64,000 nt of DNA from Gyromitra esculenta (Eukaryota > Ascomycota > Pezizomycetes > Pezizales > Discinaceae): contig JBCAML010000003.1 of the NCBI GenBank assembly GCA_038503075.1, forward strand, positions 496,001 to 560,000, given 5' to 3'. Position numbers and translations under genes: made by a program. How positions within the stretch are numbered: the stretch's first letter is position 1; each line of letters begins with the position of its first letter. The notes beneath the pieces were generated by a model. It ran no database searches. It saw nothing but the letters and a program-made list of their open reading frames with translations, and had not been told where the DNA came from. Of this stretch, positions 1-19,900 are shown piece by piece.

Positions 1-427
1 CAACCCCAATCCACCCCAATCCCCAGCCGTACCAGCTCCCCAGCTCCGGCCAAAACCCCAAAACCCCAACCTGGAACTCGAAAAGAAACTCGGACTCACC
101 CCAGGAAGCTTGATACCACAGTCACCGCACTTGGGAGGAGAACCTCTCTTCTTGATGTGGAGGTAACGGAGCTTTCCACCCGGGGTCTTGATGACGCGGA
201 CTTTGTTGCTGCGGGTATTGTACCTGTATGAAGAAAGACCTCATCAACAATCCAAACTTCCGTCTCGTAGTTTCGTAGTCCGTCGACTAGTTCGTGTGGT
301 GAGGGAAGGGGACTTACGGATTCCTCCGTCTCTGTAGCAGTAGTCAGCATCAGGAGCAGCATTTTACCCTACATGTAGACAGCAAGCAAAAAGAGAAACT
401 TACGTAGGTCAATCTGGTGGAAGACAT
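1..427 (-). CDS. RPL34: 60S ribosomal protein eL34 (L34), 5' part, cut by window edge
   Basis: This encodes a structural protein of the large ribosomal subunit. On the minus strand the visible coding exons are 427-404, 331-318 and 223-100, giving 54 residues that begin MSSTRLTYRRRNPYNTRSNK and continue through the LRYLHIKKRG and PKCGDCGIKLPG motifs typical of eL34, including the CxxC of the zinc-binding site. After residue 54 a GTGAGT donor (99-94) opens an intron that runs off the left edge, so roughly the last half of the protein is missing from the window. The second exon is only 14 nt (a microexon) and restores the RRRNP motif. Its ends are ACAG/AGACGG and AATCC/GTAAGT. The start ATG at 427 is the only one that gives the conserved N terminus. 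The gene diverges from PRP8. The assignment is secure; only the outer exon is unseen. Confidence 0.93.
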
Positions 428-982
428 TGGAGAATACGACGGTGCCGGGGTTCACTAGGGTGTCGGTTGTGGGGGATTGGTGGTTCGTTGGGCGTCGGTC
501 GTCGTAAAGTTGTCGCTGGGGGTTTGAGATTCCGGGAAGTGTGATTTTTCGCGATAGTATCGCACGGTGGGCGGGAGCGTTGTGGGGCGCCACGATGGAT
601 GGGGGAATAACAGTCGTAGGGCTGCAGCCCCAGACATGAGGCTGTGGAGTTGGGTTCTTGGTGCGGCGGTGGGACATGGAAGCCGGGTAACGAGAGGTTG
701 AGCCGCTAATTACCAAACAGGAAATTATATTATCAGAAGCTAATTTCCCAATCTGGCGGATTAACGGCAATTAAGAAGCGCGACGGACACTCTTGCTGCC
801 ATCGCGCGTTTTCCTCATAAGTCGCCACATCCTCGAACTGTGAACACCTAAAAGAGGATTATCTCCAACACAACCACCATCCCCCATCCACCTAACTCAC
901 GAAGCTCTTATCTGATATCCACACTTGAGCATAGGATACACAAGAGAGAGCGCATCCCGAATTCCATCTGCCATTCGCAATC
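428..982. promoter_or_regulatory. Divergent promoter region between RPL34 and PRP8
   Basis: This 555-nt spacer separates two genes transcribed outward. It holds no supportable gene. The open frames across it lack homology cues and overlap one another. It must contain both promoters and 5' leaders, but I could not assign a specific motif with confidence. Confidence 0.5.
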
Positions 983-8381
<7,399 letters not shown>

Positions 8382-9029
8382 GGATATTTTTTATGATGAG
8401 GGGCTGAGGTATATGATGTGTGAAGATTAAAATGGGTTCAAGTGGTCTGGAATTGCGGGAATGTGTATTATACATTGGTTTCGTTGTTTTCTTTTTGTGG
8501 TAGACTGGGAGCATCGTGGTTTCTGTATTAGTATTCTTGTATTCAATTGTTCTTTGTTGGTTCTTGGTGGTAATCATGTTGAAATATCACGAGTTAGGGC
8601 TGCAGAATGAGCGCCGGTAATCTGGCGATGAAAATTGATTTGTGTTTTTCTGCTCAAGGCTCTTAGTTTTTTGCAATTTGGCATCTTTCCGCGCCTTCGT
8701 ATTGATGTAGAGGCTGTGTTGATGAATGACGTACCCATTCCAAATAACGCACTGAAACGTGACGCTAAACATCCATCCGATGTTTGTTGCTGTGTGATGA
8801 TGCAAGATCGGGTATTTGTCATGATACGGCCCAGGAAGGCGGTACACTGTAATCACCCACCTCCAGCCTCAGCCTTTAGAATCTGCTTTTTAAAGAATCA
8901 AACTCGAACGTACATATAGGCCGACAAACGCTTGGTCTCTTTTCACAATTCCCTAGTTCATCATCTCGAACGATTGTGGCATTGAGGGAACTAGCAGCAA
9001 CAACACTATTCGCAATTCTACTCATAACC
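8382..9029. other. Intergenic: PRP8 3' region and msrA upstream region
   Basis: This 648-nt stretch has no gene. Short open frames on both strands lack any recognisable motif. It presumably holds the PRP8 3' UTR and poly(A) signals and the promoter of the next gene. Confidence 0.5.
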
Positions 9030-9840
9030 ATGTTACCTAGACTTATCAACACACTTATGCGACCATTCTCAAGTGCCACTATGGGTGTAGCACCGCTTGG
9101 GAGCGGCATAGGTAGCTTGCCGGCCAAGACTGAGAAGGCTACCATTGCAGCTGGGTAAGTGCAGGCCCAGTTTATTCGGCTGACCATAGTTTCATATTGA
9201 CTGGGTTTGGCTGATACAGGTGCTTCTGGGGTGTCGAACAATTGTATCGTAAACATTTTGGCAACAAGGGATTGTTAGACGCACGCGTAGGGTATATTGG
9301 TGGTGATATGAACAACCCGAGTTACCGACTTGTTTGTGGTGGAAAGACTGGACGTGGGTTCCTCCCTTCGTTTTCGGATTCGTATGGGACAGAGATTAAC
9401 TAGCTGGTTTGGGGATGAACAGATGCAGAAGCCGTACAGATACTCTACGATCCGGAGCAGGTCTCATATGAAACACTCCTCGAGTTCTTCTTCCGTATGC
9501 ATGATCCTACGACGAAGAACCGACAAGGTCCGGACCTCGGATCGCAATACAGATCTGCCATCTTTTATCACTCACCTGAACAGGAGCTCTCGGCAACTAA
9601 GATCATCAATGCTGCTCAGAGTGAGTGGTTTAAAGACAAGAAGATTGTCACAGAAGTGATCCCGGCTGGACAGTGGTGGGACGCGGAAGACTATCACCAG
9701 CTATACTTGGACAACAATCCGGGTGGTTATGAGTGCGCCACACAGTAAGTTCCACTCTGGTGTATTTGGTAGATCTCGTGGCGACGGGGCTAACAAACTG
9801 TAATAGCCATATTCGGACTTACCCGCCGTTGTCCAGATAG
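9030..9840 (+). CDS. MXR1: Peptide-methionine (S)-S-oxide reductase (MsrA)
   Basis: MsrA reduces methionine-S-sulfoxide in proteins and free methionine, repairing oxidative damage with thioredoxin. Exons: 9030-9154, 9220-9353, 9423-9744 and 9807-9840, total 615 nt, 204 aa. The catalytic motif GCFWG lies at residues 42-46 and is formed across the first splice junction. It is followed by GYIGG, NPSYRLVCGGKTGHAEAVQ (across the second junction) and the DPTTKNRQGPDLGSQYRSA block that marks the family. The N terminus (MLPRLINTLMRPFSSATMG) is basic and hydroxylated and could be a mitochondrial presequence. An open frame continues upstream to a GTG at 8976 with a hydrophobic stretch, but ATG 9030 is the first AUG. 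The gene converges with URB1. Confidence 0.95.
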
Positions 9841-10725
9841 TACGTCTGTGTTCCGTTACTAGAGGCCATGTAAGGATGGGGGTCCATGTTTTTCAAATTG
9901 ACTTTGGATTGAAAGTAGTGTTATACTATGTAGTGGGAAGTCGTGCTATATAGTCGCATTACCTAGTGTTATAGGAATAAAGTACCATTAATACCACACA
10001 TCATTCTACATGTGTCACAGAAAGTCTTCAATACGTAAATTCAGTAAATAAAAAGTTGATCAGGTGATTGATCGTATGTAGCTCGACCGCCATAACCTAC
10101 GGGTTAGATGCGTGAATGACATATCTATCTATCTATCTATCTATCGTATGTAGCTCGGTCACAATAACTCACTCGCTTCGAATCTGTGTGCAGTTTAGGA
10201 TCACTTTGCAGAATACGATAATCGACGCGATTTGGTATCACATGATCCAGAGAAATTGTCAGATGGTTTGTAATTATGGACGATAATAGCGTGCATGGTA
10301 TGTAACGGCTGCAGAAAACACATAGTTTTAACCCAAGTGGTAGTCATACGTTTGGGTGTTATCTCAGCAAAAACCGACCTTTTGGCGTCACGGTCGGTCT
10401 AAGAAAAATACCAGAATCTTGTTACCAAAACAGATATCCTAGGCCAGCCTTAGTCATAACCGGTTACTCGGATAGATATTCCCGAACGAGTAAGCAGCGT
10501 CTGTCAGATTTCGCGCATGCTTGTCTGAATAGCTATAGTACATGTAGTTTGCGATACTATCGAACGTATAACGGTGAAAACTATTACAACGAAGAAATGG
10601 ATACGCGTAGTATCATCTAGCAGATGGATCACCTTTCTATTTAAATCGACATACAAGTAAAACTTATGGGGTGCATGAAAACTATCCCAACAATTCCAGA
10701 TTGTACAGTAGAGTGTTGAAATCTT
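9841..10725. other. Intergenic between convergent msrA and URB1
   Basis: This 885-nt stretch holds both 3' ends and no gene. It contains an (ATCT)n microsatellite (about 10123-10145) lying between two 15-nt direct repeats ATCGTATGTAGCTCG (10071-10085 and 10143-10157). It also contains a small inverted repeat ACCGACC...GGTCGGT (10373-10398) and one GTACATGTAG palindrome (10538-10547). Confidence 0.6.
10123..10145. repeat. ATCT tetranucleotide microsatellite
   Basis: Five to six consecutive ATCT units are visible in the spacer between msrA and URB1, next to a near-duplicate of the flanking 15 nt, which suggests replication slippage. Confidence 0.85.
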
Positions 10726-13700
10726 CTAGTTTACGTTTACGGTGCCGAAGGCTCCTCCTGTAAGGTGGGATTGTATCCTTCCTTTGCTCCACTCCTTGAT
10801 ATGCCCCCTCGCGGAAGATTCGAATAGTCTCGCAGCGAGCCTTTTAAGAGAAATCTGATCCTTTTTGGTGAGGTTGGAGTGACTCAGCTGCACCTCAATG
10901 AACGAGATTACACCGTTGCGGGTGATAAGCGTGGTTCCACCACCTTCAACGGCTGCCGCGTTCCAAAGGAGCTCCAGAATTCTCTCTCTAATCCTACCGA
11001 TGGAATACGGAGATGTGTACAAGCTAAGACAGTTACCGAAAATGTTTCGTTTGCGATAAATGTTTAGATCCTGTAAATATTTCAGACTAATGGTTAGTGA
11101 TCCAGGGCTGAAAAATAGTAGTGGCAATGAGATGAGGAAGAAATCATACATTCTCAGTTCTTAAACCCGCCGCAAGAGTGCTAAGAACCCATCCGATCTC
11201 CTTGTGGTATTCGTCTCCAATACTCGGGATTGAAAGCTGGAGCATGATTGGAAGATCAATAAGATCCAATAATGGTCGGCGGAGGAGAAGATCCATGATT
11301 TTTTCATAAAGAAAGTTGCCAGGATTCGAGAGAATATGTACCGCCTGGGCAAGAAAAACACCAACGACGGTTGGAAGGGGGTGTTCCAGGGTATAGCCGT
11401 CTACAACATCCATTGCGGCCACAGAAGCCAGAATTGCACAAAGTAGGTGGTGAACCTGTGTCTTTTCACGGTATGTAGATTCCTATAGAAATAAATAGTT
11501 AGTAATTGGAAGCAATGGGATGCAAATATTCAGTTGGTTTTCACCTCTAGCTTTGCAACAATCGAACTAAGGTATGTAGTAGCCATTTTTCGAACGTTTA
11601 TGCGATCCGAGCAAAGCCCCGTGATCGCAAACCCAACACAGTGTTTCTCAATAATACCTTGAATATCCACAACCTTTCCTTCCACAAAGAGGGTATACCC
11701 AAGAACAGGCAAGAGAAATTCTAAATCATAAGTTTTCGAAAAATGCCGCTCTTCGTCCTTAACAATAGTCATAAACGTAGCTATTCCTTCAAGCTCTGTT
11801 CTCGGTATCGTAGGCCTGGCAGGTGAAGACTGAAAAACACTTTTTACTAGAGTTTTTGAGTCAATCACAACAGTAAATTTTCCTCGAACCCGCGATATCA
11901 GTGGGGTTCCTTCCGCATTTTCTACTACGGAATACGATGTAATATTTTTGGCCAGGCTGCGGCCAAGATATCCTTCGATCTCCATGATGATATCCAAGAA
12001 AATAGTATCAATAAGATCATTGGAACCACGGTAGAGTCCCAGAACCCCGTCTAGTGTAGTGATGGTGGATTGGGAAGATCCCGCCATGGCATAGAGCCTG
12101 CAGACAAGATATGCGGTGTAATGCGAAATCTCTTGGGTACTGAAGTAGCTGTCACGCAGCAGGAGAGGATTTTGGGGATGCCAGAGAATTATCTGTAACA
12201 ATTTTGCTAGGTCCAGAAGCTTTGGAGAGAATCTGTTGTTAGCATGGGCCCTTTTTTGATATAATGTCGCTTGCCAACTTACCTTTGCTGGTAGCCTAGA
12301 GACAACCACAGCAGCGAAATACACCACTTCGAAGGTATCGATATGCTTCTCCAATCCGGCTTCGAGTATTGCATTTAATGCTGTTCTTGGAACCGATGAA
12401 GCAAGATTGATCTCCCCCCCGTTCAACAGCAGTCCTGAGAAATATTAACATATAAGTAGTAAAAAAGATAAAGCTCTAAAGAAACTTACCTAACCGCTTA
12501 GTAAATTTTAATATTGTCCCCGAAAGCACCTTCTCCTTAGAAAAAATTCTTGTCAAGTGGTCAAATACAAGCAACAACCAACTCCGCAGTTTAGTTGGCT
12601 CAGATTTACTGAATTCAGTATCCTTAAAAAGTATCTCTAGAAGTGCAACAGTTTTAACTGTCAGATGATTGTTGCTTGTAGCTCTTTCCAGAATACTATG
12701 TCTATCGAGGGAAGTAAAAAGCGATGCGGCTCGCCCAAGAAGTTCTACTTGAGCTGAATCGATAGGGCCGTCAAACATTGTATTTTGAGCGGCATCAAAG
12801 AGATTTTCCATTTTTTGCTTTGCCTCTTCGCTCATCGATTTGTCCCATTCAAATACACCTGCGTTTCCCGTAGGCACCGAAAAGCTTTGCAGTAACGCTG
12901 AGACATATTTCGCCAAATGAGGAATATTTTCTCCCTTCCTAAACCGCTCATCTAGCGAGGCGAGGGTTATGTCACGTACTGATTCGACTTGTCGAATTAG
13001 AGTACTATCAAGTGTAACCGACCATTCTTGTAATTCGGCTTGAAAGTTCAAGGGATAAGATTCGAAGTCGAAAGATTCAAGCTTGTCCTTTGGTGTGGAA
13101 CTTATGTATGCTGTAAGGGCATCGCAGAATACCTTAGGTGTGTTTTCGATCGCCAGAAGTTTTTCTAGGTCACCGATAGGGAGACATTCACCTTGTAAGG
13201 ATGAGTGGTGAAGTAGTTGGCTAAGTACGTCGAATTGTAGCTCGTTAGTCTCATCGTCTGTCAGGTGCCTATTCCTGATACAGCCCAAGGTGTCGGTATA
13301 AGAAAAGAAATGACTGATGATGTTCTCATAGGTAGAAAGAATCTATCTGGCCTTAGCAAGCAACATCCTACATTTAAAAGGTTATAGTAAAATACCTCAA
13401 GGCGATTGGGGTCGTCAGGATTGTTATCAAGATAGAGGCCCATATTGTAGATAGAGTTTTTCAATCTTTCACAAACGCCACTCAAAATTGGCTGATAATC
13501 GTCAAATATGGTGATTAAAAGATTTGAGTACCCTGAGTATCGGTTAGCCATGTTTTAACCCCGTAAAAACTGTTCATCGCTTGCCCTTAGAAAAAATAGC
13601 GTATCTTGGGAAATCTGTTTCATTTTTGGGGATGTATAGAAAAGACTCGATAAATCCACTGTTACTCGCCACCATCTTCTTTGCTTCTTCCCAGATCCGG

Positions 13701-16694
13701 GAATTTTTTCCTTCCTCCCTCAAACGTATTAGAGTGATTTCCAACAACCTTATGAGTTTTGGTAACGTCGAACAGGAATCTTCGCAACTTATTTTCCGCG
13801 ATTGCAGAATTCCAAGGATGGCTCTCTGTTCTACTGCGATGTCGAATAGAGACACCTCGGTTTCACTCTCTCTGATTGATTTCGTTATTGATTCCACGCT
13901 GCTTACATCTAATTCCCCTAGCCCGTGGAATAGGCCCCTAGGCCACATTAAGTCGGGACTCAAGTCATCACCTGTGTCCATTGTGTACATATCATTATAA
14001 AATACTTCCAGGGAGCTCTCGCTCTTCAACTGCCGTTTTAGCACTTTAAAAGTTGCTTTTCCGGTTCGGTGCCCAGATTCATCACAATTAGTCGAAAGAC
14101 GCTCGCAGAGTGCAGCAAGAACGTGTTCACTCTCCCCTAGCATGGCAGAAGATCCCAGAAACCTCGCTAGCCAATTCGAGGCCACGTCTTTTACACTGGA
14201 GGAGTGTTTTGATTGCATAATAAACTTCCATTGCTCTACCAGCGTCATAGTTAATGGACTCACAGCGGGAATATTCCCGGGAAGGTTCAAGGTTTCGAGT
14301 GCAAGTTCGGCGTAGTCGTCGATATATTTGAAGGGCGTCCGGATACATCGTGCTACAGACTCATCAAGGAAGGAGAGGACAACATCAATAGCTGATTGAT
14401 CTTTCATAGATGAAAAGCTTTCAAGTAGGGCATCTAGGGGTAGTGCTGATGTTTCTTTTTGGAAAAGAAAGCTAGGAGCAACGAAAGTATGAAGAAGGTC
14501 CCTGATTTGTCGTAAGGGAAGACTTGATCTAGGCCCGCAGCAGACTTTGAGGATAGAAACGAAGGGCGAAAAAGGCATTGATACTAATATGAAATATCAG
14601 TTAAGGTAATCCGCAAAATATATATGATAAAGGCAAACCTGATTTATTCCACCATTTAATATCTGGCATATCCTTAGCAACTCTCAATAGATGACCCATC
14701 TCTAAAATCCTAAGCCCTCTATCTTCTCTACTACTAGTATCTTCATTCATCAAGAAACCTCCCAGAGCAATTGTAAGGTCGAATTTCCCAGCTAAAGCCA
14801 CTTCCGGCATCGACTCATAGTAATCTGCTAGGAGCCTGCTGGCTGCTTCCTTCTGTAATTTCCCCTCTTTCCCCTTAGAAGTGGAGTTGACTAGCCCCAC
14901 TACTGGCCCCATATCTGGAACCCTCTTGCAAAATTCTTCAACAATTTCAAAGCGAGCTTTTGTCCAATTAGAAGAGGGATCAACCATGGAGTCCGATGCA
15001 TCATCGATAATTGATAAAACCGTTCGGAGCTTCTGGAAAGAAAAAATTAAAAGCCGTGTGACGAAGAATTTAATAAGGGGATTTGGGTGCGCAAGGCATT
15101 TTGCCAATGTAGTCTTCCCGAGTGATTTTGGTATCACATTCTCGATGATCACATCCGTTGGCGGAGGAAATGCCGACAATTCTCCAAGACCGAAGTTTAT
15201 TGGGACTGGGAGTTGGATTGTGGAGGAGAGGAAAGCATAATATCCAATCCATGTGGACGTAAGCTTCGGATCAAAATCAAATGAAGTGTTATTAAGGTGG
15301 TAATCCGCTACCAATTCTGGGAGAACTTTGAAAATCACCAGTAGGAGGTCCTGTTGTAGGGTGTCGGCATATGGTTTGATGTTTAAGATGAACAGTGATA
15401 AGGTGCGATTATGTAGTTTTGGTCCGTGGCGCTTTTCGTTTGTTTCGGTCCAACTAGGTGGATACCATCCAGAATCCGAATAACATACGCCATTGCCGGG
15501 AGTGGTACAAATTTTCACCAAAAAGCCATGGGCGGCTTCAGCAACCGTTTTCTCTTCTTCCTTTCCTGCCCTCGTGATAACTATCATATCCGTGCGATTA
15601 TATAAAGCCACTATATGGCTCAGGACCCAATCATTAAAAACGGTTTGTTTTGTCGCTCTGGAGATCTCACGGTCATCTAAAACGTTCTTACTTACGACCT
15701 CTAGGACGTCGTTCACAACTAGAGGCGGGTCGATCTTAAGGTATTTGAAGATTGGCGAGATCCACGCTCGTTGCCCAAGAACCTCGTTCTTGACGGAGGG
15801 GCTTCCGAATTGGAAGAATGAGAGAACAAATCTCACAAATGTTGTCCTCAAAGAAGGCTTTTGTAGATTGTCCACGGCGACAGTAGCTCCTCCCTTTCCC
15901 CCACCTACATCAAGGTTTTTTGTGATACCTTTAGTTGTAAAATCCAACGCCGAGTGTAGTAGTCCACAGAGGCTCCCAAAGTCAAACTTATTAATTTCAG
16001 TGAGCAACCTTAAGCAGGGCCCAGAAATATAATCCCTATTGGATGCGAGGCTTCGGTATACGATTTTCAGATATGCTGGCTGCAAAATCGATTTACAGAG
16101 TATCGATCCGCTGAGTTTCAGTTCCTCATGATGTGAACATATCCTCATAAGAAGTGCCAGAGAAGCCATAGTCGTCGATAATACCGAAAAACTATTTTTC
16201 TAAATCAGATCACCAATCTGTCAATTCGCAAACATAAAAAATAAGAAATCGGTTCAAGTACCTGTGAAGCATAACTCCAAACTTGTAATATACCCATAAA
16301 TGAATTTCCCTGATCTTCTTCCTCGCCCCCGTCACTGGTGTTCTTGCTCTGAGTGTCTAGCCATTCTTTCAACACCTTCAAATTTTGGTTCACAATCTCG
16401 TTCGAGCCATCATCAACCTTCAAACACCGGTCCAGAAATGACTTAAATTGTTGTAAACCTGTGATCTGTATGTTAGAATTTAATCCCAAAGCCAATTGAT
16501 ATCTTGTTTGCAAGGATGTGCTTACCAGTATTCAATCCTTCGGGAGAGGAAAAGTCTCCAAGCAGACCTTGTAGATGGCGGGCGGTGGTAATGTTCTCCG
16601 CAATGGTTTCTGGACCGGCGACACTATTTCGCCTTTTTTGCTTCTTCGGATTGTCCATTTTGAGATGATCACCATGAGGCAGCTGTTTGCTCAT
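10726..16694 (-). CDS. URB1: Urb1/Npa1, nucleolar 60S pre-ribosome assembly factor
   Basis: Urb1 (Npa1) is a large alpha-solenoid scaffold of the earliest pre-60S particles in the nucleolus. Minus-strand exons, 5' to 3': 16694-16526, 16458-16262, 16199-14639, 14583-13585, 13532-13396, 13342-12490, 12434-12283, 12219-11545, 11482-11150 and 11070-10726, total 5421 nt, 1806 aa, close to the yeast protein. The N-terminal Npa1 domain is recognised from blocks such as LKIVYRSLASNRDYISGPCL, LLTEINKFDFGSLCGLLHSA and LRTTFVRFVLSFFQFGSPSV. The rest is helical without known catalytic motifs. The fourth intron (13584-13533) appears to be a GC-AG intron with branch GCTAAC. The seventh (12282-12220) is 63 nt with no in-frame stop, so retention would add 21 residues. 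The start is the first in-frame ATG, ahead of a basic segment KKQKRR that fits nucleolar import. It diverges from RFC1 over 285 bp. Confidence 0.88.
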
Positions 16695-16979
16695 GACTGA
16701 TGTCTGGTGTGGTCACTAATACGAAACTATCGCCAATGCAACTTTTTTTTTTGGCAAGCACTTGGATGCAAGCTTTAAAGGGCCGGGTAACTGACGCTGG
16801 TCTAACCCAAAGCAGAGAATTGAATACAGGTTGCGGCTGTGGAACCAAAGATTGGGCGCGTCACCTTTTCTTGACGCGTCTGTTTATCCCTCGCCTCCCC
16901 GGACGATTGCGGTTTTCTACGTCTCTCCTGAGAACCACATAAACAAAACAGTAATAAAATTGAAAATAAGCGCAGGACG
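16695..16979. promoter_or_regulatory. Short bidirectional promoter URB1/RFC1 with MluI cell-cycle box
   Basis: Only 285 nt separate the two start codons. A perfect ACGCGT (MCB) lies at 16874-16879, about 100 nt before the RFC1 ATG, and a related GGCGCGTC lies about 15 nt upstream of it. In yeasts MCB elements bind MBF and drive G1/S expression of replication genes, which would fit RFC1. A role here is inferred, not shown. Confidence 0.6.
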
Positions 16980-19900
16980 ATGCCAGATATTCGCAGTTTT
17001 TTTACGCCTAAAGGCGGGAATCAGGCCTCTTCCCAGGGCAAACCCAAATCTACTCCTGCACCCACTGCGGTAGTCTTATCCTGAAATCGCGAAAATAGCC
17101 TTTAGAACGCCCACTGATTCTTTGCTGTAGAAAAAAATGTCCCACAGGAAACGGAGGGTTATCGGTATGCTTTTATCCGATCTGTTTTTCGTGGCGCAGT
17201 AAATTCTAATTCACTTTGATTTTAGACTCCGATGATGACGAGGAAGAAGAGCCCCCGAAGAAAGTAACACCTAAAAAAAATACAACGAAGGCATTAACAA
17301 AGTCGGCAAAAAAGGAGGAGAAATTAGAACCAACCACAACTTCCGCCTATTTTTCTAGCAATGGGAAAAATAAAGTCTTACGGACTGCTCCAGTTAAGCC
17401 AAAGAAGGGGAAGCCGGTGGCAAAGAGAGGGGAGGAAAACTATATTGATGACGATGATGACCTTGATCTTGGGATTTTTGCTGAACAATTCAAGAAGAAC
17501 GAAGACGACTATGTTGAAGAGCCCCAGGATGAGGAGATGGACGATTTCGTCGTCGTGCCAGAGGAGGAAGAGGAGGAAGAAGAAGAAGTAGCAAAACCAA
17601 CAAGGAAATCTACCGCTTCAACCAAGAGAAGGAAGACTTTACCATCGCATGACGAGGAAGAGGAAAAGAAAGCAATCAAACCAGTGAAGAAGCCTACTGC
17701 AGCCAAGAAAAGGGCATTGCCTTCGGACGATGACGACGACGAGGAAGACGAAGTGCCTAAATCAAAGGTAAAAAAACCAACTGTGAGGAAGGCACGAGCA
17801 CCAGCTGCCAAAAAGAAGAAGGAGGAAATTGTGGAAGATGAAGAGATCAAAAAAATCCTCGAAGGTGTTCCCACTATAAGAGCACCAACACCTCCACCCC
17901 GTGCTGAGGATGGAAAGAAATTCAACTTCAGAGATTTTAAAGCAAGATCCACTGCTGCCCCAGCGGCGTCTGGCAGCGTGGAGCTGCCTGAGGGCGAGGA
18001 TAATTGTTTGACCGGATTGACCTTCGTGTTCTCTGGTGTTTTGGATAGCCTTTCAAGGGAGGATGGCCAGCAATTAGTCAAGAAATATGGCGGGTATGTC
18101 TTTTCTACAAATTATATTATCTACCTTTTTGGTCATTTGTATTTTGACTCTCAAATAGTAAAACTACTACCGGGCCATCTAGAAAGACCTCTTATGTTGT
18201 TCTTGGTACGGACGCTGGTCCTAAAAAATTAGAAATAATTCGTCAATATAACCTCAAGACAATTGGTGAGGAAGGTCTTTTTCACCTCATCCGAACACTC
18301 CCTGCCAATGGAGGAGATCATGCAGCGGCCAAAAAGAGCGAAGCGAAGAAGGAAGAGGAAGAGAAGAAAATCCGTGAAATGGCAAGGGCGATGGATAAGG
18401 AGACTAAATCCAAGGGTAAGGAAGCTGTACAAAAGGAGGCCGATCAGCTCTGGACAGTGAAGTACGCACCTACCCAAATAGGACAGATTTGCGGCAATAA
18501 AGGGCAGGTAGAAAAATTACAGAATTGGCTTAGAAACTGGCCAAAAAACTTGAAATCCGGGTTTAACAAGAGGGGAGCAGACGGAAGCGGTGTCTATAGG
18601 GTGGTGATGATACATGGGCCACCTGGTATTGGTAAGACTTCTGCGGCACATTTAGTGGCTAAGTTGGAGGGTTATGATATCGTCGAGTCAAACGCCAGCG
18701 ATACTCGTAGTAAGAAACTGATGGAGGTCTGCATGCATAAAAGTCATGTTTTTTTCCCTTCGTTGTAACTAATAATTTACGATAGGAAACTCTTCGTGGT
18801 GTTCTTGACAATAGGTCACTTATGGGCTACTTTGCAGGCAACAAAAAGAATGTTGAAGCTTCCAAGCAGAAATTAGTTTTGATTATGGACGAGGTTGATG
18901 GTATGTCAGCTGGTGATCGCGGAGGTGTTGGTCAACTTGCCTCGGTCTGCAAAAAAACACAGGTGTGTCCTAACTTCATCTCTCTCGCTCTCTCCCCCCT
19001 CTTTTTGGGCGTAAAATTTATTGGAAATAGATTCCCATCATTTGCATTTGCAATGAACGCAAGTTACCAAAAATGAAGCCGTTCGACAATGTAACTCTCG
19101 ACGTACAATTCAGACGACCAAGCGTCAATGAGATTCGCTCTAGAATCATGTCAATTGCTTATCGCGAAGGCATCAAGCTTCCAGCCAATGTCATTGATCA
19201 ACTTGTGGAAGGAACACATTCAGATATCCGACAGATTATCAATATGCTTTCTACATACAGCACGACTCAGTCGACTATGAGCTTTGAGGAAGGAAAGGAC
19301 TTGTTAGTTATATTCGTTCCCACCATATATATTGTAACTAACATCAGAACTAGGGCAAAAGCATGGCAGAAGCATGTCATTTTAAAGCCGTGGGATATTG
19401 CACAAAAGCTTTTGGGCACTGAGATGTTCAATCCAAATAGCAAGAAAACGCTGAATGACAAGATAGAGTTATATTTTAACGACCACGAGTTCTCGTACCT
19501 AATGGTCCAGGAGAATTATTTAAAGACCAATCCTGCGAGGGCAAACGCATTCACAGGGAGGAAAAAGGCTTACGAGTTGCTAAAGTTAGCTGATGATGCC
19601 GCTGAAAGTATTTCAGATGGTGATTTAGTTGATGCACTTATTCACGGGCCTCAACAGCAATGGAGTTTAATGCCGGTTCATGGAATGTTCTCCACCGTTA
19701 GACCTTCATCATATATGTATGGTGGATATGGCGGTTCGCACCACAGCTTCACGCAATGGCTAGGGATGAATTCCAAGCAAAGTAAGTCCACCCGAATCAA
19801 TTAAAACATCTCGCTTCAGGCTAAACGGTATCACAACTAGGCAAGTTGGGACGCTATGTTAAGGAAATTCAATCCCACATCCGCCTACGAGCCTCTGGAG

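Noticed and set aside
15493..16032. 179-codon frame antisense to URB1
   Set aside because: It lies entirely opposite a well-supported URB1 exon and has no family features.
17509..18081. 190-codon Ser-rich frame antisense to RFC1
   Set aside because: It is the complement of the acidic Glu/Lys linker of RFC1 (GAR codons read as TCY), a compositional artefact.
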